Assembly: GCA_963835525.1 (NCBI GenBank)
Contig: CAWIFM010000009.1
Coordinates: 558,001 to 622,000 of the forward strand
Direction of reading: 5' to 3'
Source: DASSUW01 sp963835525
GTDB lineage: Bacteria > Actinomycetota > Thermoleophilia > Solirubrobacterales > Solirubrobacteraceae
DNA length: 64,000 nt
Numbering within the stretch: the stretch's first letter is position 1; each line of letters starts with the position of its first letter. A program made the position numbers and the translations under genes. This document shows, one piece after another, positions 34,818-42,534 of this stretch. The notes under the pieces were generated by a model. The model saw nothing but the letters and a program-made list of their open reading frames with translations, was not told where the DNA came from and did not search any database.

Positions 34818-35696
34818 TTACAGCTTCGTGTCGTTGAGGGCCTCGACGACCTCGAGCACCGCGGCGAAGTCCTGCTCGCCCAATCCGCGGCCGGCGCCGG
34901 CCGCATAGAGCTCGCCGGCGAGCGCCGCCGACGGGAAGCCGACTCCCGCCTCGCGCGCCTCCTGCAGGCACAGCACGATGTCCTTGAGCATGTGGTCGAG
35001 CTTGAACAGCGGCGTGAAGTCGTGCTCGAGCATCGGCTTGCCCTTGAGGTTGAGCATCTGCGAGGCGGCCGCCCCGGCGCTCATCACCTTCATCAACGCC
35101 TCGAGGTCGACGCCGGTGCTGCGGCCGAGCACCAGCCCTTGCGCGAGCGTCGCGCAGTTGGTGGCGGCGACCGCGTTCGAGATGACCTTCGCCTGCTGGC
35201 CCATGCCCAGCTCGCCGACGTGGACGATCAGCTCGCCCATGGCCTCGAACAGCGGCATCGCTCGCTGCACGTCGTCCGCGCTGCCGCCGGCCATGATCGT
35301 CAGCGTGCCGTCCTCGGCCTTGGGCGCCGACCCGGTCACGGGCGCGTCGACGAAGCGGTGCCCGCGCTCGGTCAGCTCGCCGGCGATCCGGCGCGTGTCG
35401 GCGGGGCCGATGGTGGACATGTCGACGAACAGCGTTCCCGGCCGCGCGCCGTGCACCGCGCCGTCCTCGCCGAGCAGCATCTCCTCGACCTGGTCGCCGT
35501 CGACCACCATCGTGATCACGACCTCGCCGCTCACCTCCCGCGGTGTGGCCGCGACCGTGCCGCCGTGCTCGGCGGCCCACTCGTCCGCCCGCTCGCGCGT
35601 GCGGTTGAAGACGGTCAGCTCGAAGCCGGCGCGCGCCAGATTGGCCGCCTGGCGCGAGCCCATGATGCCCAGCCCTATGAACCCCACCGCCGTCAC
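34818..35696 (-). CDS. NAD(P)-dependent beta-hydroxyacid dehydrogenase (3-hydroxyisobutyrate dehydrogenase family)
   Basis: The 292-residue enzyme has Rossmann motif GFIGLGIMGSRQAANL, an NADP-favouring FNRTRER after the second strand, the substrate loop DAPVTGSAPKAEDGTLTIMAGG and catalytic Lys in GMGQQAKVISN. The closing helical domain (LFKLDHMLKDIVLCLQEA) resembles glyoxylate/succinic semialdehyde reductases and tartronate semialdehyde reductases. The GTG start at 35696 is 12 bp after the preceding gene's stop, indicating an operon. It is a paralog of the 22586 enzyme but lies outside the LacI regulon. Confidence 0.87.
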   Translation of the reverse strand: MTAVGFIGLGIMGSRQAANLARAGFELTVFNRTRERADEWAAEHGGTVAATPREVSGEVVITMVVDGDQVEEMLLGEDGAVHGARPGTLFVDMSTIGPADTRRIAGELTERGHRFVDAPVTGSAPKAEDGTLTIMAGGSADDVQRAMPLFEAMGELIVHVGELGMGQQAKVISNAVAATNCATLAQGLVLGRSTGVDLEALMKVMSAGAAASQMLNLKGKPMLEHDFTPLFKLDHMLKDIVLCLQEAREAGVGFPSAALAGELYAAGAGRGLGEQDFAAVLEVVEALNDTKL

Positions 35697-35708
35697 AGGC
35701 GGCGGATC

Positions 35709-36137
35709 TTACGCGGCGAGCGGAAGCTCTTCCGGCTCGGCCAGGTGCTGGTGCGACGGGCAGTAGCCGTTCAGCGGCAGCGGCGTGCGCTGACAACGGG
35801 TGCCGCGCCGGGTCGTCGCCCGGCACTCGATCCGGTTGCCCTCGACGTCATAGCCGCTGGCCGGCAACGAGGCGAAGTAGTCCTTCGCGAACGACATGTA
35901 GCGGTCTACGACCCGGTAGACCCGCTCCTGCGAGCAGATCGGGAAGTAGATCCGGATGTCGTTGAACAGCGTCTTGGTGGGCTTGGCGAAGTAGTGCCAA
36001 TCGGTGCCCAGCCGGTAGACGGCTGCCTCGCACGCCCTCAGCACCCGCTCGTGGTTGCTCGGGCCGAAATGGCCCGGCTTGTCCTCGAGGATGTCGGGCG
36101 CGAGCTCGCGATAGATGGAACGACTGAAGCGGTACAT
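35709..36137 (-). CDS. Conserved hypothetical protein with a C-terminal CxnC-CxxH zinc motif
   Basis: The 142-residue protein begins MYRFSRSIYRELAPDI, followed by a helical domain and a C-terminal segment with Cys and His spaced as a zinc knuckle (CRATTRRGTRCQRT, then GYCPSHQH), like DUF5763-type motifs. The ATG at 36137 follows a GGGGAGAA ribosome site. It precedes the dehydrogenase by 12 bp. A LexA-like palindrome lies 116 bp upstream. The function is unknown. Confidence 0.65.
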   Translation of the reverse strand: MYRFSRSIYRELAPDILEDKPGHFGPSNHERVLRACEAAVYRLGTDWHYFAKPTKTLFNDIRIYFPICSQERVYRVVDRYMSFAKDYFASLPASGYDVEGNRIECRATTRRGTRCQRTPLPLNGYCPSHQHLAEPEELPLAA

Positions 36138-36252
36138 GCGTTCTCCCCTTCGGGCCTGCGCGCTACTGCGGATCCCCCCAGGAATCCGCTCTGCACTGAT
36201 AGCCGATCACGTTCAATTTAGAACGCGAGCTTTGTTGACTTCGCGTTAAGAC

Positions 36253-36268
36253 GCGAACCAGTGTTCGC
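36253..36268. promoter_or_regulatory. LexA-like (SOS box) palindrome
   Basis: GCGAACCAGTGTTCGC fits the Gram-positive/actinobacterial SOS pattern CGAAC-N4-GTTCG with perfect arms. It lies between nadB (downstream end) and the small zinc-motif gene, and could control the latter. The same sequence could alternatively be part of a transcription terminator for nadB, next to TTCGCGTCTTAACGCGAA. Confidence 0.4.
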
Positions 36269-36291
36269 TTTGCCGGGCGTTGGACAAAAGC

Positions 36292-37734
36292 TCAGGCCCA
36301 GTGCACGAGGCCCGGCTCGTCGCTCTCCGCGGCGATCACCGTGTGCCGGTGGTCGAGATCGGTGTCGGTCTCGGGGAAGTCGGCGCGGGCGTGGGCGCCG
36401 CGGCTCTCCTCGCGGAAGAGCGCGCTGCGGGCGACCAGCCTGGCCAGCGGGTGCGGGTCGTCGAGCAGCGGCCGCAGGCCCTCTGCGTTGCGCTCGAGGC
36501 CCGCGTGGCGCCACATCGCCCTGCGGGTCTCGCGCGTCGGCGGCGGGGCGACGGCCTCGGCGGACGCCGTCGCGGCCGCGGGCGCAGGCTCGTCGAGCGC
36601 GCGCAGGGCGGCCCGGCGGCCGAACACGAAGCACTCCGACAGCGAGTTCGAAGCCAGCCGGTTGGCGCCGTGCAGGCCGGTGCAGGCGCTCTCGCCCACC
36701 GCGTACAGCCCGGCGACGCCGGAGCGCCCCTCGAGGTCGGTGACGATGCCGCCCATCACGTAGTGGCTGGCGGGCGCCACCGGCACCAGCTCGGTGGCGG
36801 GGTCCAGCCCGGCCTCGCGCAGCGCGGCGACCACGTTCGGGAAGCGCTCGGGGTCGACGTGTCGCATGTCGAGGCTGACCGCCGGGATCTCCTGCTCGCG
36901 GAGGGTCCGGAAGATGGCGCGGGCGACGGCGTCGCGCGGCGCCAGCTCGTCGACGAAGCGCTCGCCGTGGGGATCGTGCAGCGTCGCCCCCTCGCCGCGG
37001 ATCGCCTCCGTGATGAGGAAGCCCTCGCGGCCCTTCACGCCGACCACCGCCGTGGGGTGGAACTGCACGAACTCCAGGTCGGCGAGCGCGGCGCCGGCGT
37101 CGCGGGCGAGCAGCAGGCCGGAGCCGAACGAGCCCGGCGGGTTGGTGGTGCGCGACCACAGGGCGGCGGCGCCGCCGGTGGCGAGGATCGTCCCGCGCGC
37201 GGCCAGCGGGCGCCCGTCCTCCAGCGCCACGCCGGTGGTCCGGCCGTCGACGGTGATCAGGCGTGCGGCGCGGGCGCCCTCCAGCACCTCGATCGACGGG
37301 TGCTCGGCGACGTCGGCGGAGAGCTGGCGCAGGATGCGCCGGCCGGTGGCGCTGCCGCCGGCGTGCACGACGCGGCGGGTACCGTGGCCGCCCTCCAGGC
37401 CGAGCGCGAGGTTGCCGTGGCGGTCGGCGTCGAAGCGCACGCCGAGCGCCTCGAGCTCGTGGAAGCGGGCGGGCGCCTCGTCCGTGAGGACCTCGGCGGC
37501 GGAGCGGCGCACCAGGTCGCGCCCGGCGGTGAGCGTGTCCTGCAGGTGCAGCTCCGGCGAGTCGTCGACGGCGAGCGCCGCGGCGAGCCCGCCCTGGGCC
37601 CAATAGGACGCGGTCTCGGCGAGCGGCCGCGCCGAGACGAGGGTGACCCGGGCGCCCGCCTCGGCCGCCGACAGGCAGGCGAACAGCCCGGCCGCCCCCG
37701 CGCCGACGACGACGAGATCGGTGCCTGGGTTCAC
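36292..37734 (-). CDS. nadB: L-aspartate oxidase
   Basis: This flavoenzyme oxidises L-aspartate to iminoaspartate, the first step of de novo NAD synthesis. Its 480 residues have the FAD motif DLVVVGAGAAGLFACLSA, the family block ASYWAQGGLAAAL, the active-site region QFHPTAV with EAIRGEGATL, the GGI loop HYVMGGIVTD, GANRLASNSLSECFVFG, and a short C-terminal helical domain. The GTG start at 37734 is the only good start; the much longer upstream frame is a shadow of the divergent gene. No nadA or nadC is in the window. It lies 21 bp from the divergent deacetylase-like gene. Confidence 0.92.
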   Translation of the reverse strand: MNPGTDLVVVGAGAAGLFACLSAAEAGARVTLVSARPLAETASYWAQGGLAAALAVDDSPELHLQDTLTAGRDLVRRSAAEVLTDEAPARFHELEALGVRFDADRHGNLALGLEGGHGTRRVVHAGGSATGRRILRQLSADVAEHPSIEVLEGARAARLITVDGRTTGVALEDGRPLAARGTILATGGAAALWSRTTNPPGSFGSGLLLARDAGAALADLEFVQFHPTAVVGVKGREGFLITEAIRGEGATLHDPHGERFVDELAPRDAVARAIFRTLREQEIPAVSLDMRHVDPERFPNVVAALREAGLDPATELVPVAPASHYVMGGIVTDLEGRSGVAGLYAVGESACTGLHGANRLASNSLSECFVFGRRAALRALDEPAPAAATASAEAVAPPPTRETRRAMWRHAGLERNAEGLRPLLDDPHPLARLVARSALFREESRGAHARADFPETDTDLDHRHTVIAAESDEPGLVHWA

Positions 37735-37755
37735 GGGAGGCCGTACGGTACCGGC

Positions 37756-38769
37756 GTGCCTCCGCTCTGGCTGCGCCACGACGCCTCCTTGCTGCACGAC
37801 ATCCCCGGCCATCCCGAGCGTCCGGAGCGGATCCGCGCGCTGGAGGCCGAGATGGGCCGACACGACTGGTTCGGGGCTGCGCTGCTCGAGGCCCCGCAGG
37901 TCGACCGCGACCTGCTGAAGACGATCCACCCGGGCCGCTACGTGACGGCTCTGGAGGAGCTGTGCGCGCGCGGCGGCGGGTTCGTTGACGCGGACACGGC
38001 GGCCGTGCCGGAGACCTTCGAGGCCGCGCTGCGGGCGGCCGGCGGGGCGGTGGCGCTGGTCGACGGGCTGCTCGGCGGGACGGGGCAGGCCGGCGTCGCG
38101 GGGCTGCGGCCGCCGGGGCACCACGCCGAGCCGTCGCGCGCGATGGGGTTCTGCTTCTTCGGCAACGCCGCGGTCGCCGCGCGGCGCGCCACGAGCGCGC
38201 ACGGGGTCGAGCGCGTGCTGATCCTCGACTGGGACGTGCACCACGGCAACGGGACCGAGGCGATCTTCGCCCGCGACGCCGACGTGCTCTTCATCTCCAT
38301 CCACGAGTGGCCGCTGTATCCGGGCACCGGCCCGGCGTCCTACCTCGGCGAGGGCGCGGGCGAGGGGTACACGGTCAACCTGCCGGTCCCCGGCGGCAGC
38401 GGCGACTCCGTCTACCGCTCGCTGGTGGCGCACGTGGCGGCGCCGCTGATCGCCGCCTGGGAGCCGCAGCTCGTGCTCGTCTCGGCGGGCTTCGACGCCC
38501 ACCGCGCCGACCCGCTCGCCTCGTGCACCGTCACCGAGGCCGGCTTCGCGGGGATGACGGCTTCCCTGCGGGCGGTCTGCGACGCGGTCGGCGCGCCGCT
38601 GGGGCTGGTGCTGGAGGGCGGCTACGACCTCGGCGCGCTGGCCGGCTCGATGGCGGCGCTGATGCCGGTGCTGGTGGATCCGTCGACGCCGGATCCGGGC
38701 GAGGTGGAGCGTCATCCGCTTGCCTCGCAGGCGCTGGAGCGGCTCGCGCCGTTCTGGCCGTCGCTCTAG
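37756..38769 (+). CDS. Histone deacetylase-like amidohydrolase (AcuC/arginase-fold)
   Basis: The 337-residue zinc deacetylase has the family motifs: RPPGHHAEP (catalytic His pair), the zinc ligands in DWDVHHGNGTEAIF (Asp and His), SAGFDAHRADPL (Asp) and the tyrosine/glycine loop LEGGYDLGAL. Bacterial members act on acetylated proteins (AcuC), polyamines or small amides. The GTG start at 37756 leaves only 21 bp to nadB, so the two promoters overlap the opposing genes. The stop TAG shares its CTAG with the stop of the convergent zinc-ribbon gene. Confidence 0.9.
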   Translation: MPPLWLRHDASLLHDIPGHPERPERIRALEAEMGRHDWFGAALLEAPQVDRDLLKTIHPGRYVTALEELCARGGGFVDADTAAVPETFEAALRAAGGAVALVDGLLGGTGQAGVAGLRPPGHHAEPSRAMGFCFFGNAAVAARRATSAHGVERVLILDWDVHHGNGTEAIFARDADVLFISIHEWPLYPGTGPASYLGEGAGEGYTVNLPVPGGSGDSVYRSLVAHVAAPLIAAWEPQLVLVSAGFDAHRADPLASCTVTEAGFAGMTASLRAVCDAVGAPLGLVLEGGYDLGALAGSMAALMPVLVDPSTPDPGEVERHPLASQALERLAPFWPSL

Positions 38770-39458
38770 GGCGTCGGTGGCGTCGTGGTCGGCGAGGGGG
38801 TCGTCGTCGGCGCGGGGGTGGCGGTCGCGGTCGCGGCGCCGGCTGTCGGCGAGACGTGGCGCACGTAGGCGCCCTCGACCTGGCTGGTGAGCCCCGTGAG
38901 CGCCTGGTTGGCGGCGCGCTCGCTGTCGTACTGGCCCGAGAAGACGATGAACTTGTTGGGCTCGAGCGAGGGGTACTGGTTCGAGTCCAGGATTCCGACG
39001 GGGATTCCCTGCTGGGCCAGCTCGTTCGCTCGCGCCTCGGCCGCCTCGCGCGTGCCGGAGGCCTCGAGCACGACGGTCCACGCGTCCTTGCCGGCGGGCC
39101 AGTCGGCGATCTCCGGCGTCGCGGCGCCCGTGCCGTCGTCGGTCGCGGGCGGGATGGTCGGCGTGGCGGTGGGGACGGTGGTGGTCGTCGGTGCGGGCGT
39201 GGGTGTGGCGCCCTGCTCGGCGACCTGCTCGGCGTCGCCGGCGAGCTCCACCAGCGCGAGGACGAGCGCGATCAGCGCGATCAGGAACAGGCCGCCGACG
39301 AGCGCGACGGGGCCGCGCCAGCTCGGCGGCGCGGCGATCGTGGAGCTGACGTCGGCGCCGCACTGCAGGCACCACTCCTGCTCCGGCGTGAGATTCGCGC
39401 CGCAGCGCGGGCAGCGCCTGGTCTCGGTGGCGGGAGCCGGGGTCTCGACGGCGGTCAC
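38766..39458 (-). CDS. Zinc-ribbon membrane protein with SPOR-like domain
   Basis: The 230-residue protein begins with a zinc ribbon (CPRCGANL ... CLQCGADV). It continues with one membrane helix (VALVGGLFLIALIALVLALV) and a Thr/Pro-rich linker. A C-terminal SPOR-like domain follows (WTVVLEASGTREAAEARANE ... FIVFSGQYDSERAANQAL), normally a binder of denuded peptidoglycan. The tail is again Thr/Pro-rich. This orders it cytoplasmic Zn ribbon, membrane, cell-wall domain. The GTG at 39458 overlaps the stop of the preceding gene. Confidence 0.72.
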   Translation of the reverse strand: MTAVETPAPATETRRCPRCGANLTPEQEWCLQCGADVSSTIAAPPSWRGPVALVGGLFLIALIALVLALVELAGDAEQVAEQGATPTPAPTTTTVPTATPTIPPATDDGTGAATPEIADWPAGKDAWTVVLEASGTREAAEARANELAQQGIPVGILDSNQYPSLEPNKFIVFSGQYDSERAANQALTGLTSQVEGAYVRHVSPTAGAATATATPAPTTTPSPTTTPPTP

Positions 39459-40711
39459 GGGCGCTGCTCCCGGGGCGAAGCGAGCGGGTCGCCGGAGCTC
39501 AGCGGCGGCGGGACGTCCTCGTCGCGGCGGCCGTTGGCCCCGAAGGCCGGCGGGTCGTCCGGCTTCGGCTCGTCGCTCTGCGGCTCCGCGGGCTCCGGCT
39601 CGTCGGCCGGAGGTTCGGGCGCGGGCGTGTCCGCCGCGGGCTTGGGCGCCGCCGCCCGCGGCTTCGCGGGCGCGCGCTTCGCCGGCTTGCGGGGCTTGCT
39701 CGCGCGCTTCGGCTTGGCCCGCGCCGCGGCGGTCGCGGGTGCCGGCGGGGCCGCCTCGTCCGGCTCGGCTGTCGAAGGCTCGGGCGTCGCCGCCGGCTCA
39801 GGCGCGGGCGCGGCGGGCTCGTCCGCCTTCGCGGGCGTCCCGGGCTGCGCCGCACGGCTGAAGGTGGTCGGCCGGTCGGTCGCCAGCCACTGGCTCGTCA
39901 CGGACGAGGGCGGCTCCTCCACGACCTCCTCCTCGGCCTGAGACGGCTCGGGGGCCGGGCGCGGGCCGCCGGCCCAGAGCACGCTGGCCGGCTGCGGCTC
40001 GACCACCGCTTGCGAGCCGGTCGCGGGCGCCTCGGCGGTGCGCTGGGCGCGCGCCTTCTCGTCGAGCGCCGTGCCGCAGCGGGAGCAGAAGTGGGCGTCG
40101 CTGGCGTGCAGCTCGCCGCACTCGGGGCAGGTGCCGCCGATCCCGGGCTCGCGCAGGAGCGTCTCGTGCGGCTCGCCAAGTCGCGACTCGAGCGCCCGCA
40201 CCTCGGCGTCGAGCGCCGAGATCCGCTGCGCCTTGGCGGCGGCGAGCCGCCGCTGGGGCTCCTGCGCCGTGCCGCCGGCCGTGCGGTGGACCTCGTACGT
40301 GAAGCCGCCGAGGTCGCGCAGCAGGAGCCCGCGCACGTGGCGCAGGTAGCGCAGCCGCCGCCGCAGCTTGCCGCGGCGCGAGCTGGCCGCCGGGGCGGCC
40401 GCGAGGTCGGCGGGGTCGACGCCGGCCGGCAGGTCGCGCGCGGGCGCCGGCTGCGCGGCGTAGGCGAAGGCGGTCGGCTGGTCGGCGGCGACGCTCCACG
40501 CCGGCAGCGGCTGAGCGGGCACGGCCGGCTGCTCCGTCGTCGCGGGCAGGATCACGGTCGGCTGCTCCGCGGGCACGGGCTGTCCTCCGCCCGGCTCGGC
40601 GGGGGTCTCAGCAGGCGCGGCGACCGGCTCCGAGGATGCGGTCGCGGGGGACCGGTTCTCGTCGGCGGTCGCGGGGCGTCGGCGTGTCAGGCGTCGCAGC
40701 AGGCCGCTCAT
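39455..40711 (-). CDS. Zinc-ribbon protein with long Ala/Pro/Lys-rich regions
   Basis: This is a 418-residue low-complexity protein. After a basic N-terminus (MSGLLRRLTRRRPA) and a Pro/Ala/Glu-rich part comes a basic helical stretch (about 110-185). A zinc ribbon CPECGELHASDAHFCSRCG (about 193-211) follows, then a long Ala/Pro/Lys tail (KPKRASKPRKPAKRAPAKPR) resembling histone-H1-like tails. It shares the zinc-ribbon theme and an operon overlap (GTGA) with the SPOR protein. A membrane-associated or nucleoid-binding scaffold is possible, but nothing decides this. Confidence 0.6.
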   Translation of the reverse strand: MSGLLRRLTRRRPATADENRSPATASSEPVAAPAETPAEPGGGQPVPAEQPTVILPATTEQPAVPAQPLPAWSVAADQPTAFAYAAQPAPARDLPAGVDPADLAAAPAASSRRGKLRRRLRYLRHVRGLLLRDLGGFTYEVHRTAGGTAQEPQRRLAAAKAQRISALDAEVRALESRLGEPHETLLREPGIGGTCPECGELHASDAHFCSRCGTALDEKARAQRTAEAPATGSQAVVEPQPASVLWAGGPRPAPEPSQAEEEVVEEPPSSVTSQWLATDRPTTFSRAAQPGTPAKADEPAAPAPEPAATPEPSTAEPDEAAPPAPATAAARAKPKRASKPRKPAKRAPAKPRAAAPKPAADTPAPEPPADEPEPAEPQSDEPKPDDPPAFGANGRRDEDVPPPLSSGDPLASPREQRP

Positions 40712-40753
40712 ACATCGCAAGGGCGAACGATCGGCGTACGCCCCGGACATTCG

Positions 40754-40781
40754 AGTATACGGTCGCTCACGCGGGTTGGAA
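40754..40781 (-). promoter_or_regulatory. Promoter of the zinc-ribbon operon
   Basis: On the minus strand TTCCAA (40776-40781) and TATACT (40754-40759) are separated by 16 bp. The start codon at 40711 lies 43 nt downstream of the -10 box. Confidence 0.5.
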
Positions 40782-41723
40782 CCCACCGGTCGGCTGGTTG
40801 CTGCGCTCGGCCGCCACGTCGCGCCATGCCTCGACCACGCGCGCGGCCATCCGATCCGCCGAGAAGATCTCGGCGCGGGCGCGGCCGTCGACCCGCGGAT
40901 CGTCGGCCTCCAGCACCGGCTCCAGCGCCCTGCGCCACGCCTCGCGGTCCCAGGCGGCGCAGTACGCGCCCTCGATCCCGCCGAGCACGAGCGGGTGGAT
41001 GCCGACCGGGGTCGCGAACGCCGGCACGCTGCACGCCAGCGCCTCGATCGCCGAGAGCCCGAACCCCTCCGCCTGCGACGGGACGAGCACGGCGTTGGCG
41101 GCGTTGATCCAGAGCGGCACGTCGGCGGGCGGGACGTTGCCCATGGTGAGCAGCGTGGTCCCGGAGGCGGCCTGCTCGGCGCGATCGAAGCGCTTCAGGG
41201 GGCGCGACGGGTCGTGCGGGAACAGCAGGTAGCGCCCGCGCGGGTCGAGCCCGAGTCGCTCGCGCGCCTCGGGCCGCGGGATCGGCCGGAAGCGCTCGAG
41301 GTCGATGCCGACGGGCAGCACCGCCACGCGGCGGCTCGTGCCGGCACCGCGCAGCAGGCCGCTGAACTCGCGCGAGACGGCCGCGGGCAGCGCGGTGAAG
41401 GGGAGGATGGCGCGCGTGAGGCGGTTCGAGCGCGGATGGAAGAGGTCGTTGCCGTGCAGCGTCACCACGACCGGGCCGAGGCGCGCGGCGACGGCCGGCC
41501 ACGCCGTCAGCCCGAAATGCGCGTGCACGACGTCGAAGCGCGCGCCGGCGTAGCGGCGTCGCAGCTCGCGCGCGGCGCGCGGGTAGCCGCCCGGCGGGAA
41601 CGTGAACAGCTCGATCTCGACATCGCCGCGCCGCCGCAGCGCCGCGACCTGGTCGCGCACGAACGAGCCGAGCGCAGGCCGCTCGGGCGTGGGGTACATG
41701 TTCGTGACGATCAGCGCGCGCAT
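40767..41723 (-). CDS. Glycosyltransferase family 4 protein
   Basis: The 318-residue GT-B glycosyltransferase has an N-terminal domain MRALIVTNMYPTPERPALGS and VVHAHFGLTAWP, the hinge block VLPVGIDLERF, and a C-terminal donor domain with ALVPSQAEGFGLSAIEALAC, including the E-x7-E pattern of GT4 enzymes. It would transfer a sugar from a nucleotide-sugar donor, probably at the cytoplasmic membrane. The ATG at 41723 starts a typical GT4 N-terminus; the longer frame upstream is non-coding. It appears monocistronic. Confidence 0.85.
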   Translation of the reverse strand: MRALIVTNMYPTPERPALGSFVRDQVAALRRRGDVEIELFTFPPGGYPRAARELRRRYAGARFDVVHAHFGLTAWPAVAARLGPVVVTLHGNDLFHPRSNRLTRAILPFTALPAAVSREFSGLLRGAGTSRRVAVLPVGIDLERFRPIPRPEARERLGLDPRGRYLLFPHDPSRPLKRFDRAEQAASGTTLLTMGNVPPADVPLWINAANAVLVPSQAEGFGLSAIEALACSVPAFATPVGIHPLVLGGIEGAYCAAWDREAWRRALEPVLEADDPRVDGRARAEIFSADRMAARVVEAWRDVAAERSNQPTGGFQPA

Positions 41724-41745
41724 CGCGCGCCGAGGGTACGGAGTT

Positions 41746-41761
41746 GTCACGCATTCGTGAC
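41746..41761. promoter_or_regulatory. 16-bp palindrome in a divergent intergenic region
   Basis: GTCACGCATTCGTGAC has perfect 6-bp arms around CATT, between the glycosyltransferase and the Flp-like gene. CGTCACG-type half sites recur at 41778-41784 and 41811-41816, so a dimeric regulator binding several sites is possible. Confidence 0.4.
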
Positions 41762-41870
41762 GATCGCGCGTAGATCCGTCACGCGCTCGGCCGGACACTG
41801 ACGAGGCCCCGTCACGAGGGTGGGGCGCCGGGTCCCGGGGCCGCCGGGACGGGAGCGACCGGGGGTCGAG

Positions 41871-42089
41871 ATGCGGTACGAGCTGCAGGGAGGGGCGCAC
41901 GCGCGGCTGGTGCGCGCGCTGGCCGCGGAGCGCGGTCAGGGGACGGTCGAGTACGTCGGGCTGGTGCTGCTCGTCGCGGTGCTGATCGCGGGCGTCGTGA
42001 AGGCGAGCGGCGGGTTCTCGGACACGGGCATCGCCGAGGCGGTGGTCAAGAAGCTCAAGGGCGCGATCGACGGCGTCGGCGAAGGGTGA
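41871..42089 (+). CDS. Flp/Fap-type pilin-like peptide
   Basis: This 72-residue protein has a short basic N-terminal part (MRYELQGGAHARLVRALAAE) followed by RGQGTVEYVGLVLLVAVLIAG. The G-Q-G-T-V-E-Y pattern plus hydrophobic helix is typical of class-III-processed Flp pilins and TadE-like pseudopilins. No tad secretion genes are in the window, so it is an orphan here. The ATG at 41871 follows GGGGGTCGAG. It overlaps the next small gene by 4 nt. Confidence 0.7.
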   Translation: MRYELQGGAHARLVRALAAERGQGTVEYVGLVLLVAVLIAGVVKASGGFSDTGIAEAVVKKLKGAIDGVGEG

Positions 42090-42298
42090 GAGATCTCGGC
42101 GACTTCCTGGCGGAGGGCGGCGCGATCGTGGGCGGGAGTGCCGCTCTCTTTGGGACGCTCGGCTTCGTCGCGGGGTCTCTCGTCCGAGACTTCCGTCCGG
42201 AGAGCGATCCTGAGGAATGGGCGCGCAACGGAGCGGCGGTCGGCGGTGTGGTGGGCCTTGGAGTGCTGCTCTCACGGGGCTTAGACTTCTCGCCGTGA
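42086..42298 (+). CDS. Small membrane protein, unknown
   Basis: This 70-residue protein has a Gly/Ala-rich hydrophobic segment (AIVGGSAALFGTLGFVAGSLV) and a second weaker one (GAAVGGVVGLGVLLS). It starts with GTG overlapping the Flp-like gene and ends overlapping the next gene (GTGA), so it is coupled to both. The function is not recognised. Confidence 0.55.
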   Translation: MRDLGDFLAEGGAIVGGSAALFGTLGFVAGSLVRDFRPESDPEEWARNGAAVGGVVGLGVLLSRGLDFSP

Positions 42299-42495
42299 GA
42301 AAGAGGACGCGTTTCTATGTGTGGTTGGCCCTCGGGCTGGTCGTCGGCATCGTGTACGGGCGCATCTCGCGCGACTGGAGCTTCGGCACCTTCTACGCCG
42401 GCTTTGTGGGCGTCGGCTCGGTCGTCTGGCTGATAGGCGTGTTCTGGACCGAGCTCGCGCCCGACGGCGACCTGCGCCGTACGCCACAGACCTGA
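42295..42495 (+). CDS. Small two-helix membrane protein, unknown
   Basis: The 66-residue protein has a basic N-terminus (VRKRTRFYV), two hydrophobic helices (WLALGLVVGIVYG; FYAGFVGVGSVVWLIGVFW) and a polar tail. The GTG start overlaps the preceding stop. It closes a three-gene run of tiny membrane proteins starting with the Flp-like gene. The function is not recognised. Confidence 0.55.
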   Translation: MRKRTRFYVWLALGLVVGIVYGRISRDWSFGTFYAGFVGVGSVVWLIGVFWTELAPDGDLRRTPQT

Positions 42496-42500
42496 CCGGA

Positions 42501-42516
42501 CGTTCCCGCGGGAACG
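42501..42516. promoter_or_regulatory. 16-bp palindrome upstream of murI
   Basis: CGTTCCCGCGGGAACG is a perfect palindrome 18 bp before the murI GTG and just upstream of a weak -10-like CAGACT (42522-42527). It may be an operator for the murI operon or a terminator for the small membrane genes. Confidence 0.4.
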
Positions 42517-42534
42517 CGTGCCAGACTGGCCCGC

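Noticed and set aside
34796..35826. 343-codon minus frame overlapping the second hydroxyisobutyrate dehydrogenase
   Set aside because: It is the +1 shadow of the true frame, with Arg-rich composition and no family motifs.
36235..36240. Plus-strand TTGACT as a promoter
   Set aside because: No plus-strand gene follows; both flanking genes are on the minus strand.
36280..37755. Plus-strand N-terminal extension of the deacetylase-like gene
   Set aside because: It is antisense to nadB and has shadow-like composition; the GTG at 37756 gives the normal family N-terminus.
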